Origin: Doris montereyensis
Taxonomy: Eukaryota; Mollusca; Gastropoda; Nudibranchia; Dorididae
Assembly (NCBI GenBank): GCA_037039925.1
Contig: JAXRKP010000093.1
Location: 71,001 to 135,000 of the forward strand
Direction of reading: 5' to 3'
DNA length: 64,000 nt
Below are positions 24,723-35,387 of this stretch, in pieces. Each line of letters opens with the position of its first letter. Position 1 is the stretch's first letter. The notes below the pieces were generated by a model. It did not search any database and was not told the DNA's origin. It saw only the letters and a program-made list of their open reading frames with translations. Made by a program: the position numbers and the translations under genes.

Positions 24723-25088
24723 GAACACTGAATATAAATTACTGAAGCAGTAGGGGGAGGGGGAGGGGGGAGCATAAATGGTCAGGTCATACACATAAAA
24801 CATTCTATTCATTGAATCCTTGGTCTGTCAGCCAGTAATGAATACTTGTTTCCATATTCTTTAAAACAACATACCAAGTGCTCAGAGTGATTGCTTTAGA
24901 ACATGGCTGCTTTCATGAAGAAAAGCATATTAAACTATTGCAAAGTCATAACTTTTCTCTTCTTAATTATATCAATTGCATATATAATTTCAGTTTTTTT
25001 TTTAATGTTTAAGCGTAGGCTGATGATAATAAAAAGGTATTTCTACACTTTTAAGTTCTGCCTGCCTAAAAGGTTCAGCTTTACTCAC
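24723..25088. other. unique intronic sequence
   Basis: Contains a G-rich run near 24753 (GGGGGAGGGGGAGGGGGG), which could form a G-quadruplex. No exon was seen. Confidence 0.5.
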
Positions 25089-25296
25089 TTAAACGACACA
25101 GAGACATTGCTTTTCACCAAAGACTTGTCCTCCATTTTCAAAGCCGAATTCGGTTCGAGTAAAAGCTTTGGTGGCGTTGACCCCTTTTTCTCTTTGTGCT
25201 GCCATGCTTTCGCTTTACTAGTTACATCGACCGAACATCCAAATCCACCTTGGATCATTTTCTCACACAAATAGTCCTCCTCAATGAGACATTTTC
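25089..25296 (-). CDS. WRN: WRN exon 19: end of RQC domain with beta-wing, then linker
   Basis: A 208-nt exon from TTTCCTCAG to AA|GTGAGT. It encodes K-C-L-I-E-E-D-Y-L-C-E-K-M-I-Q-G-G-F-G-C, then a strand S-V-D-V-T-S-K-A-K-A-W. The G-G-F-G turn sits where human WRN has its beta-wing with Phe1037, the residue used to separate DNA strands. After it comes a linker with P-P-K-L-L-L-E-P-N, resembling P-K-K-L-L-L-P in human WRN. Confidence 0.9.
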
Positions 25297-25394
25297 CTGA
25301 GGAAAACCAACACAAAAGCATGTGAACTACAGACTTGCATAAATGGTTGCCTGAGATGCATTGTCCCAAATTCAATAACCAGAAACTATAAGCA

Positions 25395-25565
25395 AGAAGA
25401 ATTGCGACAAAGATATAACCAAAAACCAATTGAAGAGCTTCAGAAAAGGTGGAGGAGAGGGATTGGTCATACACTGCGGAAGCCCCCTACGTCAACCACA
25501 AGACAAAACATTAAAGGGAAATCCTCAAGGACAGAGGAAATAAGGAAGACCACATGGGATAACAT
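25395..25565 (+). mobile_element. non-LTR retrotransposon ORF2 C-terminal fragment
   Basis: The plus-strand frame reads W-R-R-G-I-G-H-T-L-R-K, then T-T-R-Q and R-K-T-T-W-D-N, matching the W-x-W-I-G-H-x-L-R-K...G-R-P-x-x-T-W tail seen after reverse transcriptase in many animal LINEs. It is truncated at both ends. Confidence 0.7.
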
Positions 25566-25567
25566 GG

Positions 25568-25905
25568 GTGGCGTTGTTAGCCGAGAGATTAGGCTGCCAG
25601 ACTGAGGATCATGAGATTCAGGGTTCAAATCCTAGTAGCGCTAGGTCAGACTTTGAGATTCCTGAGAATGATACATGTCAAGCATTTTCCTCGCTCTACC
25701 CAGGTAAAAGTGTGTACAAACACTAGTTTGGGAGTCAAGCAATAGCTTGGGAGTAAAAACCTGCGTCGGACTAGCGTCCTCTCCAGGAGGTGATTAATAC
25801 CACCTGTTCTTCGTGGCCTAACATCCACTAGGGGAGTTTTTCTTGTTTCATTGATATATACCACGTCCTTCACATGCGATGATCTCAAGGTAATTAAGGG
25901 TAATT
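25568..25905 (+). mobile_element. SINE family B copy with a D-repeat fragment
   Basis: The head GGCGTTGTTAGCCGAGAGAT and box B GGGTTCAAATCCTA are followed by the family B body, ending in a D-like segment (GATGATCTCAAGGTAATTAA). Confidence 0.7.
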
Positions 25906-26848
25906 ACTCCTGAAGTGATTTTTTTGCTTCTGAGTTTGTGTTTTTGCTTTTAGTATACATATGAGTAACTGTCAAAATACAGTCATCCTATATCATTGAA
26001 AAGTTTGTAACCTCCTTGGTTGCCATGGAAACGGCTGCCATCTTGGGTTTTGATCCAATTTTCAAAATCTATTTCCTCGTATAGTTATGAATCAAATCAC
26101 TTAAAACCTGTGCAGATTGCTTTTTCCATTCAATATCTAAAGAGTGACGTCAGGTTTTTGAGATATTTTGGAAGGGTTTTTTAAAATGAATTTTTGAAAA
26201 TAATATAGATCGTGTAGATATATACACAAAAAATAATATTTTCTAAAAACGTTTACAAGATATGTAAAAAATCCAACGTCATTCAATTAACATTGACAAA
26301 AGGAATCTGTGTGCTAAATGTAGTACAAATGGTCTGTAAATGACGGAGGAGATAGAATTTTAGTGTGAAAAAACTACATTTCAAAATAATGCAAGTAAAG
26401 AAATGAAAAGAAAATAACATAAAGCAAACTTCTTGCAGCTGCCCCTTTACTCTTTCGACAGTCTCTGGCATTGTTGCTAATGTAAAGAGGATTGTAAATC
26501 TAGGTTTAGATGGTCATTGTTGTGAAAACAGATGTGCAGTGTTTGCGAAAGCCAAGCGAAACAACTGGTGTTGCCACATTGGCAATTAGCCATCTTCTCA
26601 GTCAGTGTTGGGGTAATTTACATCAAAATTTTGACTGCTTTTACCTGTAAATATTTTGTATTTTCAAAAAATGTCATATGGACATTTTTCTGCCATAAAC
26701 TTGTAAATAAAGGTCATTCTATCCGAATATGCAAAGAATAGAAGGTCAACATTTTGGTCCCAAATTCACCAATCCAGGTGATAATCCATATATTTTATAT
26801 GCTGCATAGGTCTACATCGCATTGTCAGTTCAGCATTGAGATGTGAAG
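25906..26848. other. unique A/T-rich intronic sequence
   Basis: No exon or known repeat was recognised. Confidence 0.5.
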
Positions 26849-26861
26849 GAGATCATTGCGA

Positions 26862-27008
26862 TAGAGAAAGAGAGAGAGAAAGGGATAGAGAGAGAGGGAG
26901 AAAGAAATAGAGAGAGAGGGAGAAAGAGATAGAGAGAGAGGGAGAAAGAAATAGAGAGAGAGGGAGAAAGAAATAGAGAGAGAGGGAGAAAGAGATAGAC
27001 AGGTAGAA
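26862..27008. repeat. (GA)n-rich minisatellite, unit about 28 bp, 5 copies
   Basis: Repeats of GAGAGAGAGGGAGAAAGA followed by AATAGA or GATAGA. Confidence 0.93.
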
Positions 27009-27361
27009 AGAAGGTGGAGGTGCCAAGGATCTTACTCTTACCCAATCATTGTATACCGGCCATCGGCATCAATATTATTGGTATTACTATTAGTAAATCC
27101 ATCTCCGTGAAGCACTTGACAAAATTGGCGATTGGTATTAAATTGAAGACAGATCTAATTTAATCATCTAATCTATTCCATCATCACACTTCTCTCTTTC
27201 ACTTGGAATTCTATCACTGTGCTGAATCAAACGTACACGTACTTCACGTAATAAAAAACAAGAAAAACACAAAAAACAACACATACATTTGAGCACATGT
27301 GAGTTAGTAATAATACCAATCCTGTCAGGGAGGTAACTGAGCAATTACTTAAGTCGATTTT

Positions 27362-27545
27362 TACATTTATTTATTTGATTTGATTTTACCTACATCCACA
27401 ACTAAGATGACTTGGGGTTTTTGGTAGGATTTTAAATTTTGCCCGACTGCCCTGGATCCACTGTATTCGTATTTCTAACAGGATTTTTATTTAAAACAAC
27501 ATACCTTCATGTGCTATTGCTATGGTTGCATGGAGAAAATATATT
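27362..27545 (-). mobile_element. SINE family A, 3' part
   Basis: It begins with the plus-strand words TTTGATTTTACCTACATCCA and GGATTTTAAATTTTGCC typical of the family A 3' end. The head is missing. Confidence 0.7.
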
Positions 27546-27646
27546 CAACAATGAAAACATTAAAAAAAAAAAATTAAAACATTTTTTTCTCTTTTCATGA
27601 TGTTTTGTGCTTTTTCCTTACGAAATATATATATGTATGTACTTAC

Positions 27647-27677
27647 CAAACACAGTCCAAAATTTTTGCTTCTGTAT
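27647..27677 (-). CDS. WRN: WRN exon 18: 31-nt microexon of the RQC domain
   Basis: A 31-nt exon between CATTCTCAG and G|GTAAGTAC, both strong splice sites. Read from the first base it encodes I-Q-K-Q-K-F-W-T-V-F, and the last base plus two from exon 19 give Gly. This aligns residue for residue with D-Q-T-E-S-W-W-K-A-F-S-R of human WRN and joins exactly to K-C-L-I-E-E-D in exon 19. It is too short for ORF-based detection and was found by looking for the missing segment. Confidence 0.8.
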
Positions 27678-27831
27678 CTGAGAATGAGAGAGTGATGAAA
27701 AACAGACTCTGTGAGTTGAAGAAGAACAAACAGCATAAGCATAAAGTTTAATTTAATCCTGTCAATTAAGTACAGAGATGTTAGAGCAAACAGTTCACTG
27801 AAATATTCATTTCAAAGCCATCATGGCACAC

Positions 27832-28105
27832 CGTAAAAAGTTCCTTCTAGTCCATTACGGCCCATAGAGCTGGAGCGTATCACCGTTTCTGTAGCATGAA
27901 GCAGAACAGGTCATATTAATCACCTCCTGGATAGGACGCTAGTCTGATGAAGGTCTTTACTCCCAAGATAGTGCTTGTACCCATTTGCACCTGGGTCAAG
28001 TGGGGAAAATGCGTGTTGAGTGTCCTTCCCAAGGCTTTGCCAGGATTTGAACCTGGGACCTCATGGCCCCAGTCTAGCAGCCTAGGCACTCGTCCATCAA
28101 CGCCA
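27832..28105 (-). mobile_element. SINE family B copy
   Basis: It runs from the tail (TAAAAAGTTCCTTCTAGTCC) to box-B-like CAGGATTTGAACCTGGGACC, in reverse orientation. Confidence 0.8.
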
Positions 28106-28326
28106 TTTTACGACCCACAGAACTGATGCTAATTCAAGTTTCAACAGCCTGAAATGTAGCAGGTGACGACTTATTTGCCTCCTTGACAGGACAGGGGTTT
28201 CTCACAGGGTTTTACTCCCAAATGGATGCTGGCGTCATTTTGCACTCCGGGTTGAACGGCAAATTAAGTGTTTAATGTCTTTCCCAAGGTACACAATATT
28301 GGGCCAAGCATTGACAGAATTTGAAC

Positions 28327-28330
<4 letters not shown>
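28106..28330 (-). mobile_element. second SINE family B copy, truncated
   Basis: A diverged body follows the previous copy directly. It ends in AATTTGAACCCAGAGAGAGA, where the GA tract begins inside the box B region. Confidence 0.65.
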
Positions 28331-28945
<615 letters not shown>

Positions 28946-29084
28946 ATGTGATGTTAAAGGAAAGATCCAAAACAAAACAAAAGCCTGTGTTTGAATTTCT
29001 TTAAAACAAAGCTATTGAACACACCCCCCCCCCACCCCTTTAATTTTGCGCAAATCAGAAAAAGAAATTCAATCAAAGCTTGTT

Positions 29085-29222
29085 TGTTTCATTGAAATTT
29101 ACCATCGTCCTCCATATGGGATGATCTCAGGGTGAATTAAGAGGAAACAGCAAGAGATGAAAGATATGGGAAGGGAAAGAAGTGGGACCTATCACCAGCA
29201 CGCACCAACCGCTGCCCACAAA
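29085..29222 (+). repeat. D repeat copy
   Basis: Contains GATCTCAGGGTGAATTAAGA, GGAAACAGCAAGA and GGACCTATCACCAGCACGCA. The family consensus and its orientation bias are described in the findings. Confidence 0.85.
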
Positions 29223-29317
29223 TCAAATCAAATAGAAGAACTAGCCATCTGGCCACCTCACCACAGAATAAAAACAACGAAAAGACACGAGCAACAAAAG
29301 GAGCCTAGCCCACTTAC

Positions 29318-29424
29318 TTTCCCGCCCCAAATACGGGCATGTTGGTGAACCGATTGACGCGACCGGAACTAGACCCCGTCAGGACCAAGGCAGGCACTTC
29401 CAGTCCGTAATGACCTCCTGTGCA
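29318..29424 (-). CDS. WRN: WRN exon 17: RQC winged helix core
   Basis: A 107-nt exon from TTTTTTCAG to AA|GTAAGT. It encodes G-G-H-Y-G-L-E-V-P-A-L-V-L-T-G-S-S-S, then a segment ending P-V-F-G-A-G-K. Human WRN has F-G-I-G-L-P-I-L-F-L-R-G-S-N-S and L-F-G-T-G-K here. The exon ends two bases into the Lys codon, but exon 18 is best read from its first base, so the junction is one base short (see findings). Confidence 0.92.
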
Positions 29425-29461
29425 CTGAAAAAAGGGAAGAGAACATCAGCGATGGACAGGC

Positions 29462-30295
29462 CTGAAAAACTCAGCAACATTTAACTAAGAAACTCAGCAA
29501 CACTTTACTAAGAAACGCAGCAACACTTTACTAAGAAACTCAGCAACACTTTACTAAGGAATTCAGCAACATTTTAATACGAAACTCAGCAACACTTTAC
29601 TAAGAAATTCAGCAACAACAATCAGCAACACTTTATTAAGAAACTCAGCAACACTTTACTAAGAAACTCAGCAACACTTCACTTAGAAACTCAGCAACAC
29701 TTTACTAAGAAATTTGACAACATTTTACTAAGAGACTCAGCAACACTTTACTTAGAAATTCAGCAACACTTTACTAAGACACTCAGCAACACTTTACTGA
29801 GAAATTCAGCAACATTTTACTAAGGAACTCAGCAACACTTTACTAAGAAACTCAGCAACACTTTACTAAGAAACTCAGCAACACTTTACTAAGAAACTCA
29901 AAACACTTTACTAAGAAACTCAGAAACTCAGCAACACTTTACTAAGAAATTGCAACACTTTACTAAGAAATTCAGCAACACTTTACTAAGAAATTCAGCA
30001 ACACTTTACTAAGAAATTCAGCAACACTTTACTAAGAAACTCAGCAACACTTTACTAAGAAATTCAGCAACACTTTACTAAGAAATTCAGCAACACTTTA
30101 CTAAGAAACTCAGCAACACTTTACTAAGAAACTCAGCAACACTTTACTAAGAAATTCAGCAACACTTTACTAAGAAATTCAGCAACACTTTACTAAGAAA
30201 CTCAAAAACACTTTACTAAGAAACTCAGCAATACTTTACTAAGAAATTCAGCAACACTTTACTAAGAAATTCAGCAACACTTTACTAAGAAAGGC
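29462..30295. repeat. minisatellite, unit 22-23 bp, about 37 copies
   Basis: The core is AAGAAACTCAGCAACACTTT followed by ACT; AAATTC replaces AAACTC in many units. Confidence 0.97.
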
Positions 30296-30304
30296 ACTAC
30301 AAGA

Positions 30305-30505
30305 AAACGTAAAGGTAAAGTACCTTCAATGCCATTACATCCCATAGAGCCAGAGCCTATCACACTTTTTGTAGAACCAAGCGGAACAGGTGATAATAAT
30401 CACTTCCTGGACAGGACGCTAGTCTGACGCAAGTTTTCGTACTCCCAAGCTGGAGCTGGTACCCATTTGCACCTGGGTCGAGTCTTTCCCAAGGAACACA
30501 AGTAA
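30305..30505 (-). mobile_element. SINE family B, 3' part
   Basis: Contains the tail GTAAAGTACCTTCAATGCC and body GGACAGGACGCTAGTCTGAC. The tRNA head is absent. Confidence 0.75.
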
Positions 30506-30539
30506 AGAATCATCACAATGTACTTTTTCCAAAATTGTC

Positions 30540-31392
30540 TCAGATCGCCGGAAAAATATGTGACATATTCCGTGCATCTGTTATCAAAAAGGTGCTGTCC
30601 GATATGAGCATAAGGGAGCCGGGGCAGTTGAAACAGGTCGACAAGAAGAAATTGAGAGCCTCGCAAGGTTTTATAACGTTTCAAAGTATTATCCTACTCT
30701 TTTGTAGGTTTATGTCAGAAAAAACATTCAAATAATAAACTTCCTTTTTATTTATAGGCCAATTGACCCCAAAAAATGGAATATAGCATCAATAGAGAAA
30801 TTTTAAACAATCTCTCACTGGCGATTTTTTTATGTTTCAAATTTTGGCATAAATTTTTTTAAATAATAATGCACATAGAAACTTCAAATAAATATCCTGA
30901 ATCCTTTGTATTGCTTTTTCATATATTCATTGTATAGTTATAGTTTTCTTGTTACAAATTTTCAAAATGGAGGCTTGAAGGAAACTAATTTCTCTAAAAT
31001 TTCCAAAACAAATCATGAATGTCTCAGAAAGTACAAAAGATATCGCAAATCCCATCTGTAGATCTCTTAGTAATGACACAAAAGCAGCTGTATGCCAAAC
31101 TTCAAGCGAATCCGTTGAAAGTTGTGGGACTATTTAGCAAAACACATTAAAAAATAAAGTCAATTATGAGAAAATCGTATTTAAAACTCATTTTCTCCTG
31201 ATCTGAATGTTTTTTCCGCATAAAAAAACTAGAAATGAGTAGGATAATGATTTGAAACATCATAAAACCATGAGAGGTTCCCATCTACTGCTTATCAACC
31301 CTGTTTTAACTACCCTGGTTCCCTTACACTCCTTTCGGACAGCATCTTTCGATAACAACAGGTGTGCGGAATGTCAAATATTTTCCTGACGA
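30540..31392. mobile_element. large inverted-repeat element
   Basis: The left arm (about 30540-30730) and the reverse complement of the right arm (about 31195-31392) share GACATTCCG-, GTGCTGTCCGA- and TATCCTACTC-type words in the same order for about 190 bp. The central loop of about 460 bp is A/T-rich with no transposase. It looks like a foldback or non-autonomous element. Confidence 0.6.
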
Positions 31393-31724
31393 TTTAAGGC
31401 ACTATTGAATAAATTTGGTCATATGTGCTGATCAAAATGAGTACCAATGTGCAATACTTTAGACAAAATGACTGGCCTTTATAATTCAAACGATGCGCTG
31501 AAAGTTAGGCCCTAGGTATCTAAAAAAAATATAAAAATTCATAGAAATGATGCTGAGCTTATTTTATGGTATCAATGTGAGGGGAATGAATGGCTGCATT
31601 GAATAATATAATAAACAAAATTTTTCCACTTTTGGGCAATAATGGCCTTCTCAGGAAACCCCGCTAAGGGAGTGACAACTGACAATTAGTAGCGGATGCC
31701 GGGCACCGCACTGGATAGAATTAC

Positions 31725-31818
31725 CTGAACTGCAGACAGCAGCTCCGCCGTCTCACGACCATAATCAACCATGACAGAGGTATTCTCCCAGACGACTGGA
31801 TTTGATTTCCTCTTCTTT
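31725..31818 (-). CDS. WRN: WRN exon 16: start of RQC winged helix
   Basis: A 94-nt exon from CTTGTCAG to CAG|GTAATT. It encodes K-K-R-K-S-N-P-V-V-W-E-N-T-S, then D-Y-G-R-E-T-A-E-L-L-S-A-V-Q. The last segment matches the first helix of the WRN RQC domain (D-F-G-x-x-A-x-x-L-L-S-A-V). A second AG eleven bases upstream (31829) was rejected because its phase does not fit exon 15. The basic K-K-R-K could contribute to DNA contact or nuclear localisation. Confidence 0.9.
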
Positions 31819-31924
31819 CTGACAAGATTCTGTGGAGAGACTCATCATGTTCAGCATTGTTTGTCCTTCATGCAAACACTCAACAGTTACCAGCACTCTC
31901 AGGGTGTTCTTACCAGAGTTACGC

Positions 31925-32925
31925 TCATACATTACTCTACTTCTGAATATAACCTTAAACCTTACGTTACTACTAAACATAACTGTAATCCTTATATTAC
32001 TTCTCAACATAACCTTACACCTTACATTACTTCTGAATATAACCTCAAATAATAATACTAACAATCAAACCTTACGTTACTTCTGAACATAATTAAACCT
32101 TACATTACTTCTGAACAATCAAACCTTACGTTACTTCTGAACAAAACCTAAAACCTTCCGTTACTTCTGAACATAACCTTAAACCTTACGTTACTTTTGA
32201 ACATAACCTTAAACTTACGTTTCTTCTGAATATAACCTTAAATAATAATAATAATAACCATCAAACATTACGTTACTTCTGACGTTCTGAACACTGAACA
32301 TAACCTTAAACCTTCGTTACTTCTGCTTCCTTCTGAATATAACTTTAAATAATAATAATAACCATCAAACATTACTTTAGTTCTGAACATAACCTTAAAC
32401 CTTACGTTACTTCTGAACATCTAAACATTACATTAACCCTTCTGAATGTAACCGTAACCCGTATCTTACTTCTGAACATAACCTTAAACCTTACGTTACT
32501 TCTGAATCTAACATTAACCCCTGTTACATCTCAACATAACCGTAAACATTACATTACGTCTGAACATAACTGTAAATCTTAAGTTACTTCTCAACATAAC
32601 CTCACATCTTGCTTTACTTCTCAATATAGCCATAACCCTTAAGTTACTTTTCAACATAACCTAAACAACCTTAACCATTACCTCACTTATCAATATAAAT
32701 TTAACCCTTTCGTTACTTTTCAACATAACCTTAACCCTCACATCAATTTTGAGCCTAACCTTCAACCCTTACGTTACTCCTCAAGATAACCGTAACCCCA
32801 CGTTACTCAACATAACCGTAACCGTTATGTGACTTCTTAACATAACCTTGACCCTTACGTTACTTCTCAACATAATATAACCGTAACCTTTACATTATTT
32901 CTCAAAATAACCATAACACTTATTA
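31925..32925. repeat. degenerate minisatellite, unit about 22-30 bp
   Basis: Repeats of CTTCTGAACATAACCTTAAA followed by CCTTACGTTA. AAT triplet runs interrupt it near 32.05, 32.24 and 32.35 kb. Confidence 0.93.
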
Positions 32926-33061
32926 TGTTGCCAAGCCAAACCAGGCTTTATATGTCACCCCTATTGGCAAGGGTTTTTGACTATTCTTTATTTGAAAACT
33001 GTTGCTTTGGTGGGGTGGGGAAGGGGGGGATTTCCTGTCATACATGCTATGCATGCTATTA

Positions 33062-33826
33062 CAGTAGTCTCTGCCAAAGTGCATACCGCCAAAATGCACC
33101 ATTCATCATAATGCAGTTTTCTCATGTAACCAAATTTTACAACGCTAATTATCCCCTCAAAATGCAACAATGGCTGGCTTGACTTTGCCAAAATGCAACA
33201 GATTTTTGTAAGTCCGTCTTCAATTTATTGCATTCAGAGTCAATTTTTATGAAAAAACTTGATAACCTCTTTCTGCCTCGTCCCAGTGACAAAATTAGTC
33301 ACTTACGTATGTCTGTGTGTTTGTGTACGTGTGTGGCATCTAGATCTATGTTGGCCATGTGTACACATAATTTATGCAACTAGTCTTGGCTGTCTCAGCT
33401 CTTATTCACCCTTACCTGCCCCTTCCCTCCCGACTCAGTAGGTCTGCTAGACAAACAGCCGATCGGCTTTCTCTTTCTCTCATCACGGTGGGAAAATCTG
33501 AAAAAGGTCTTGTGTCACTTTTACCCACAGATATTGTACTCTGTAAGACGACATGCATGTCAACCAATAATCATTCACCCTGAGTTGCCGAATGTCCTCA
33601 CCATCCCACCCCACCCCTTGGTATAGTCTTGAGTGAGAGAAGAATGGAACAGATCTATAAGAAGAAGTTAGCCTAAACAATAACAAACAACTAATAAAAA
33701 CAAAAGAGTTTATTTCCAAACAACAATGGCAATAAAAAATTATGAGGTCTGGCCCTTGACTCCGTCGTCAAAATGCGTGATTTTGTTTTGTCATCGGTGG
33801 GCCGTGCATTTTGGCAGAGACTACTG
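33062..33826. mobile_element. non-autonomous Tc1/mariner-like element
   Basis: The terminal inverted repeats begin CAGTAGTCTCTGCC and are almost identical for 22 bp. Both ends are flanked by TA, the target duplication of Tc1/mariner elements. The 765-bp interior shows no transposase. Confidence 0.75.
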
Positions 33827-34010
33827 TACCATAAAGCTTTCAGGTGTGTCAGGTCAGTCCAGGAGCTAAACATTTTTCGTCATTTTCTGCCACTGGTAAT
33901 GGGGTCCAAACTTCCATTGGCGTTTTAGCACGGCCGCCCATCTCGTTACATCATAAGGTTTAAAAGGCACACATGTTAACAAGACTGACACTCAGGACAC
34001 CTAGACAAAC

Positions 34011-34091
34011 CTCAAACGACAGGAGTCACAGCAGTTGACCGTTCCTCCAATGTCTTCCACGCTACCTCTTTCAAAGTAGGATAAAAGCAAT
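34011..34091 (-). CDS. WRN: WRN exon 15: zinc-binding C-C-x-x-C
   Basis: An 81-nt exon from TTTTCAG to AG|GTTTGT. It encodes L-L-L-S-Y-F-E-R-G-S-V-E-D-I-G-G-T-V, then N-C-C-D-S-C-R-L. With the Cys in exon 14 this gives C-(about 26)-C-C-x-x-C, the full RecQ zinc-binding set, so the structural zinc site is intact. Confidence 0.93.
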
Positions 34092-34199
34092 CTGAAAATG
34101 CAGTCAGTGAAAGCTGTTGAACTTTTCTTGAATTGTAAGCTAAACGGGAAACTTGTCCCTCGATGAAATGTTTGTTACCCTGACCGATGGTACATACAC

Positions 34200-34251
34200 A
34201 GTAAGAAGAAGAGGAGGAGGAGGAGAAGAAGAAGAGGAAGAAGAAAAAGAA

Positions 34252-34289
<38 letters not shown>

Positions 34290-34360
34290 GGAAGAAAGAG
34301 GAGGAGGAGGTGGAAGGAGGAGAAGAAGAAAAAAGAAGAGGAGGAAGAAGAAAAACAAGG
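34200..34360. repeat. (GAA/GGA)n purine tract
   Basis: About 160 bp of mixed GAA, GGA and GAAAA in the intron between exons 15 and 14. Confidence 0.95.
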
Positions 34361-34687
34361 AGCTATTATGTCTTTTCCAATTATGCACAAATTCATTTAA
34401 TGATTGATCTATTTTACCTGATATCTCTTCTGTGACTCAAAGAAACACCTTTACATGATTGAAAAGAATTTGAAATCCATAAGAAAATTATTTGTTATCT
34501 TTAGCTTCCAACAACTATTGATAGAGGCATCAACTGGATTTTCATCACCATCAACTGCATATCCCATAACGTACTTGCCTTGTAAGTGCTTAGGGAAAGA
34601 ATTTCAAGATTTTTGTGCCTCGCCATAGCCAGAATTAAATATTTGATAGAAAACAGAACACAAAAGCAAAAACAAAAAAATACTTAC

Positions 34688-34789
34688 CGCCTTCTACATT
34701 TCTGTGCACTCAGATAACTTTTCATTTTTTGGAACATTTCAAATTTGTGCTTTTTGTAGTTTTCATTTTCCATCTTATTCAACATAAAC
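34688..34789 (-). CDS. WRN: WRN exon 14: helical stalk and first zinc cysteine
   Basis: A 102-nt exon from TTTTCAG to CG|GTAAGTA. It encodes a Lys/Met-rich helical segment, then F-Q-K-M-K-S-Y-L-S-A-Q-K-C-R-R. Its Cys lines up with the first zinc ligand of human WRN (K-M-E-K-Y-L-x-x-x-x-C-R-R). The exon is short and was recognised from the match plus splice phases. Confidence 0.9.
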
Positions 34790-35385
34790 CTGAAAAGAAA
34801 CACCGATATTTTTCTTCACTCAAAAACAGTGTCATGGTTGGTACCAATGTTCCTTCTCAGCTGTGCGTGTATGCGTGTGCACACAGGGGAGCAAAGGAAG
34901 GTGTGTACAGTTGAGAAATGTCTGCCCACACTAACAATAAAAAGAACTTTTCTTGTCTAACATTCATGCTCATTTCTCATGCACAGTGCACACAATTGGT
35001 AATTTTTTCCGTTATACCTTACACAACACCAAAAAAGACTATAGAAACATTAGAGAGAACATTGGTTGGTACTTGTTAAAACTACACACAAAATAAAAGT
35101 TTATTTAACCACTGAGACAGTGAGGATAGACAGGAAAACTTTTGTTAGTCATCTGGCTGCTTTGAACTTTTGACAATCTGATTGGTGGCTAAATTTGAAG
35201 GCAATGTTTTCATCCAATCAGAGCGTTCGAATGCAAGACAGCTTTGCATAGCACCCAAACGCTACACTGACTTTAAAAAAAAAATTGTCATTTCAGGTGT
35301 TCCATTTGCACCTTCGTTAATCAAAATCTCAGTCACTCAATCTTTAATAGATCTTGCTTTTTCGTCCCTTACCTTGCTTCTTTTT
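34790..35385. other. unique intronic sequence
   Basis: Nothing recognised before the long minisatellite starts. Confidence 0.5.
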
Positions 35386-35387
35386 TG

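Noticed and set aside
34395..34440. Alternative exon ending H-R-R-D-I-R before exon 15
   Set aside because: It adds two residues relative to WRN and lacks the zinc-ligand Cys. The exon at 34688-34789 fits both sequence and phase.
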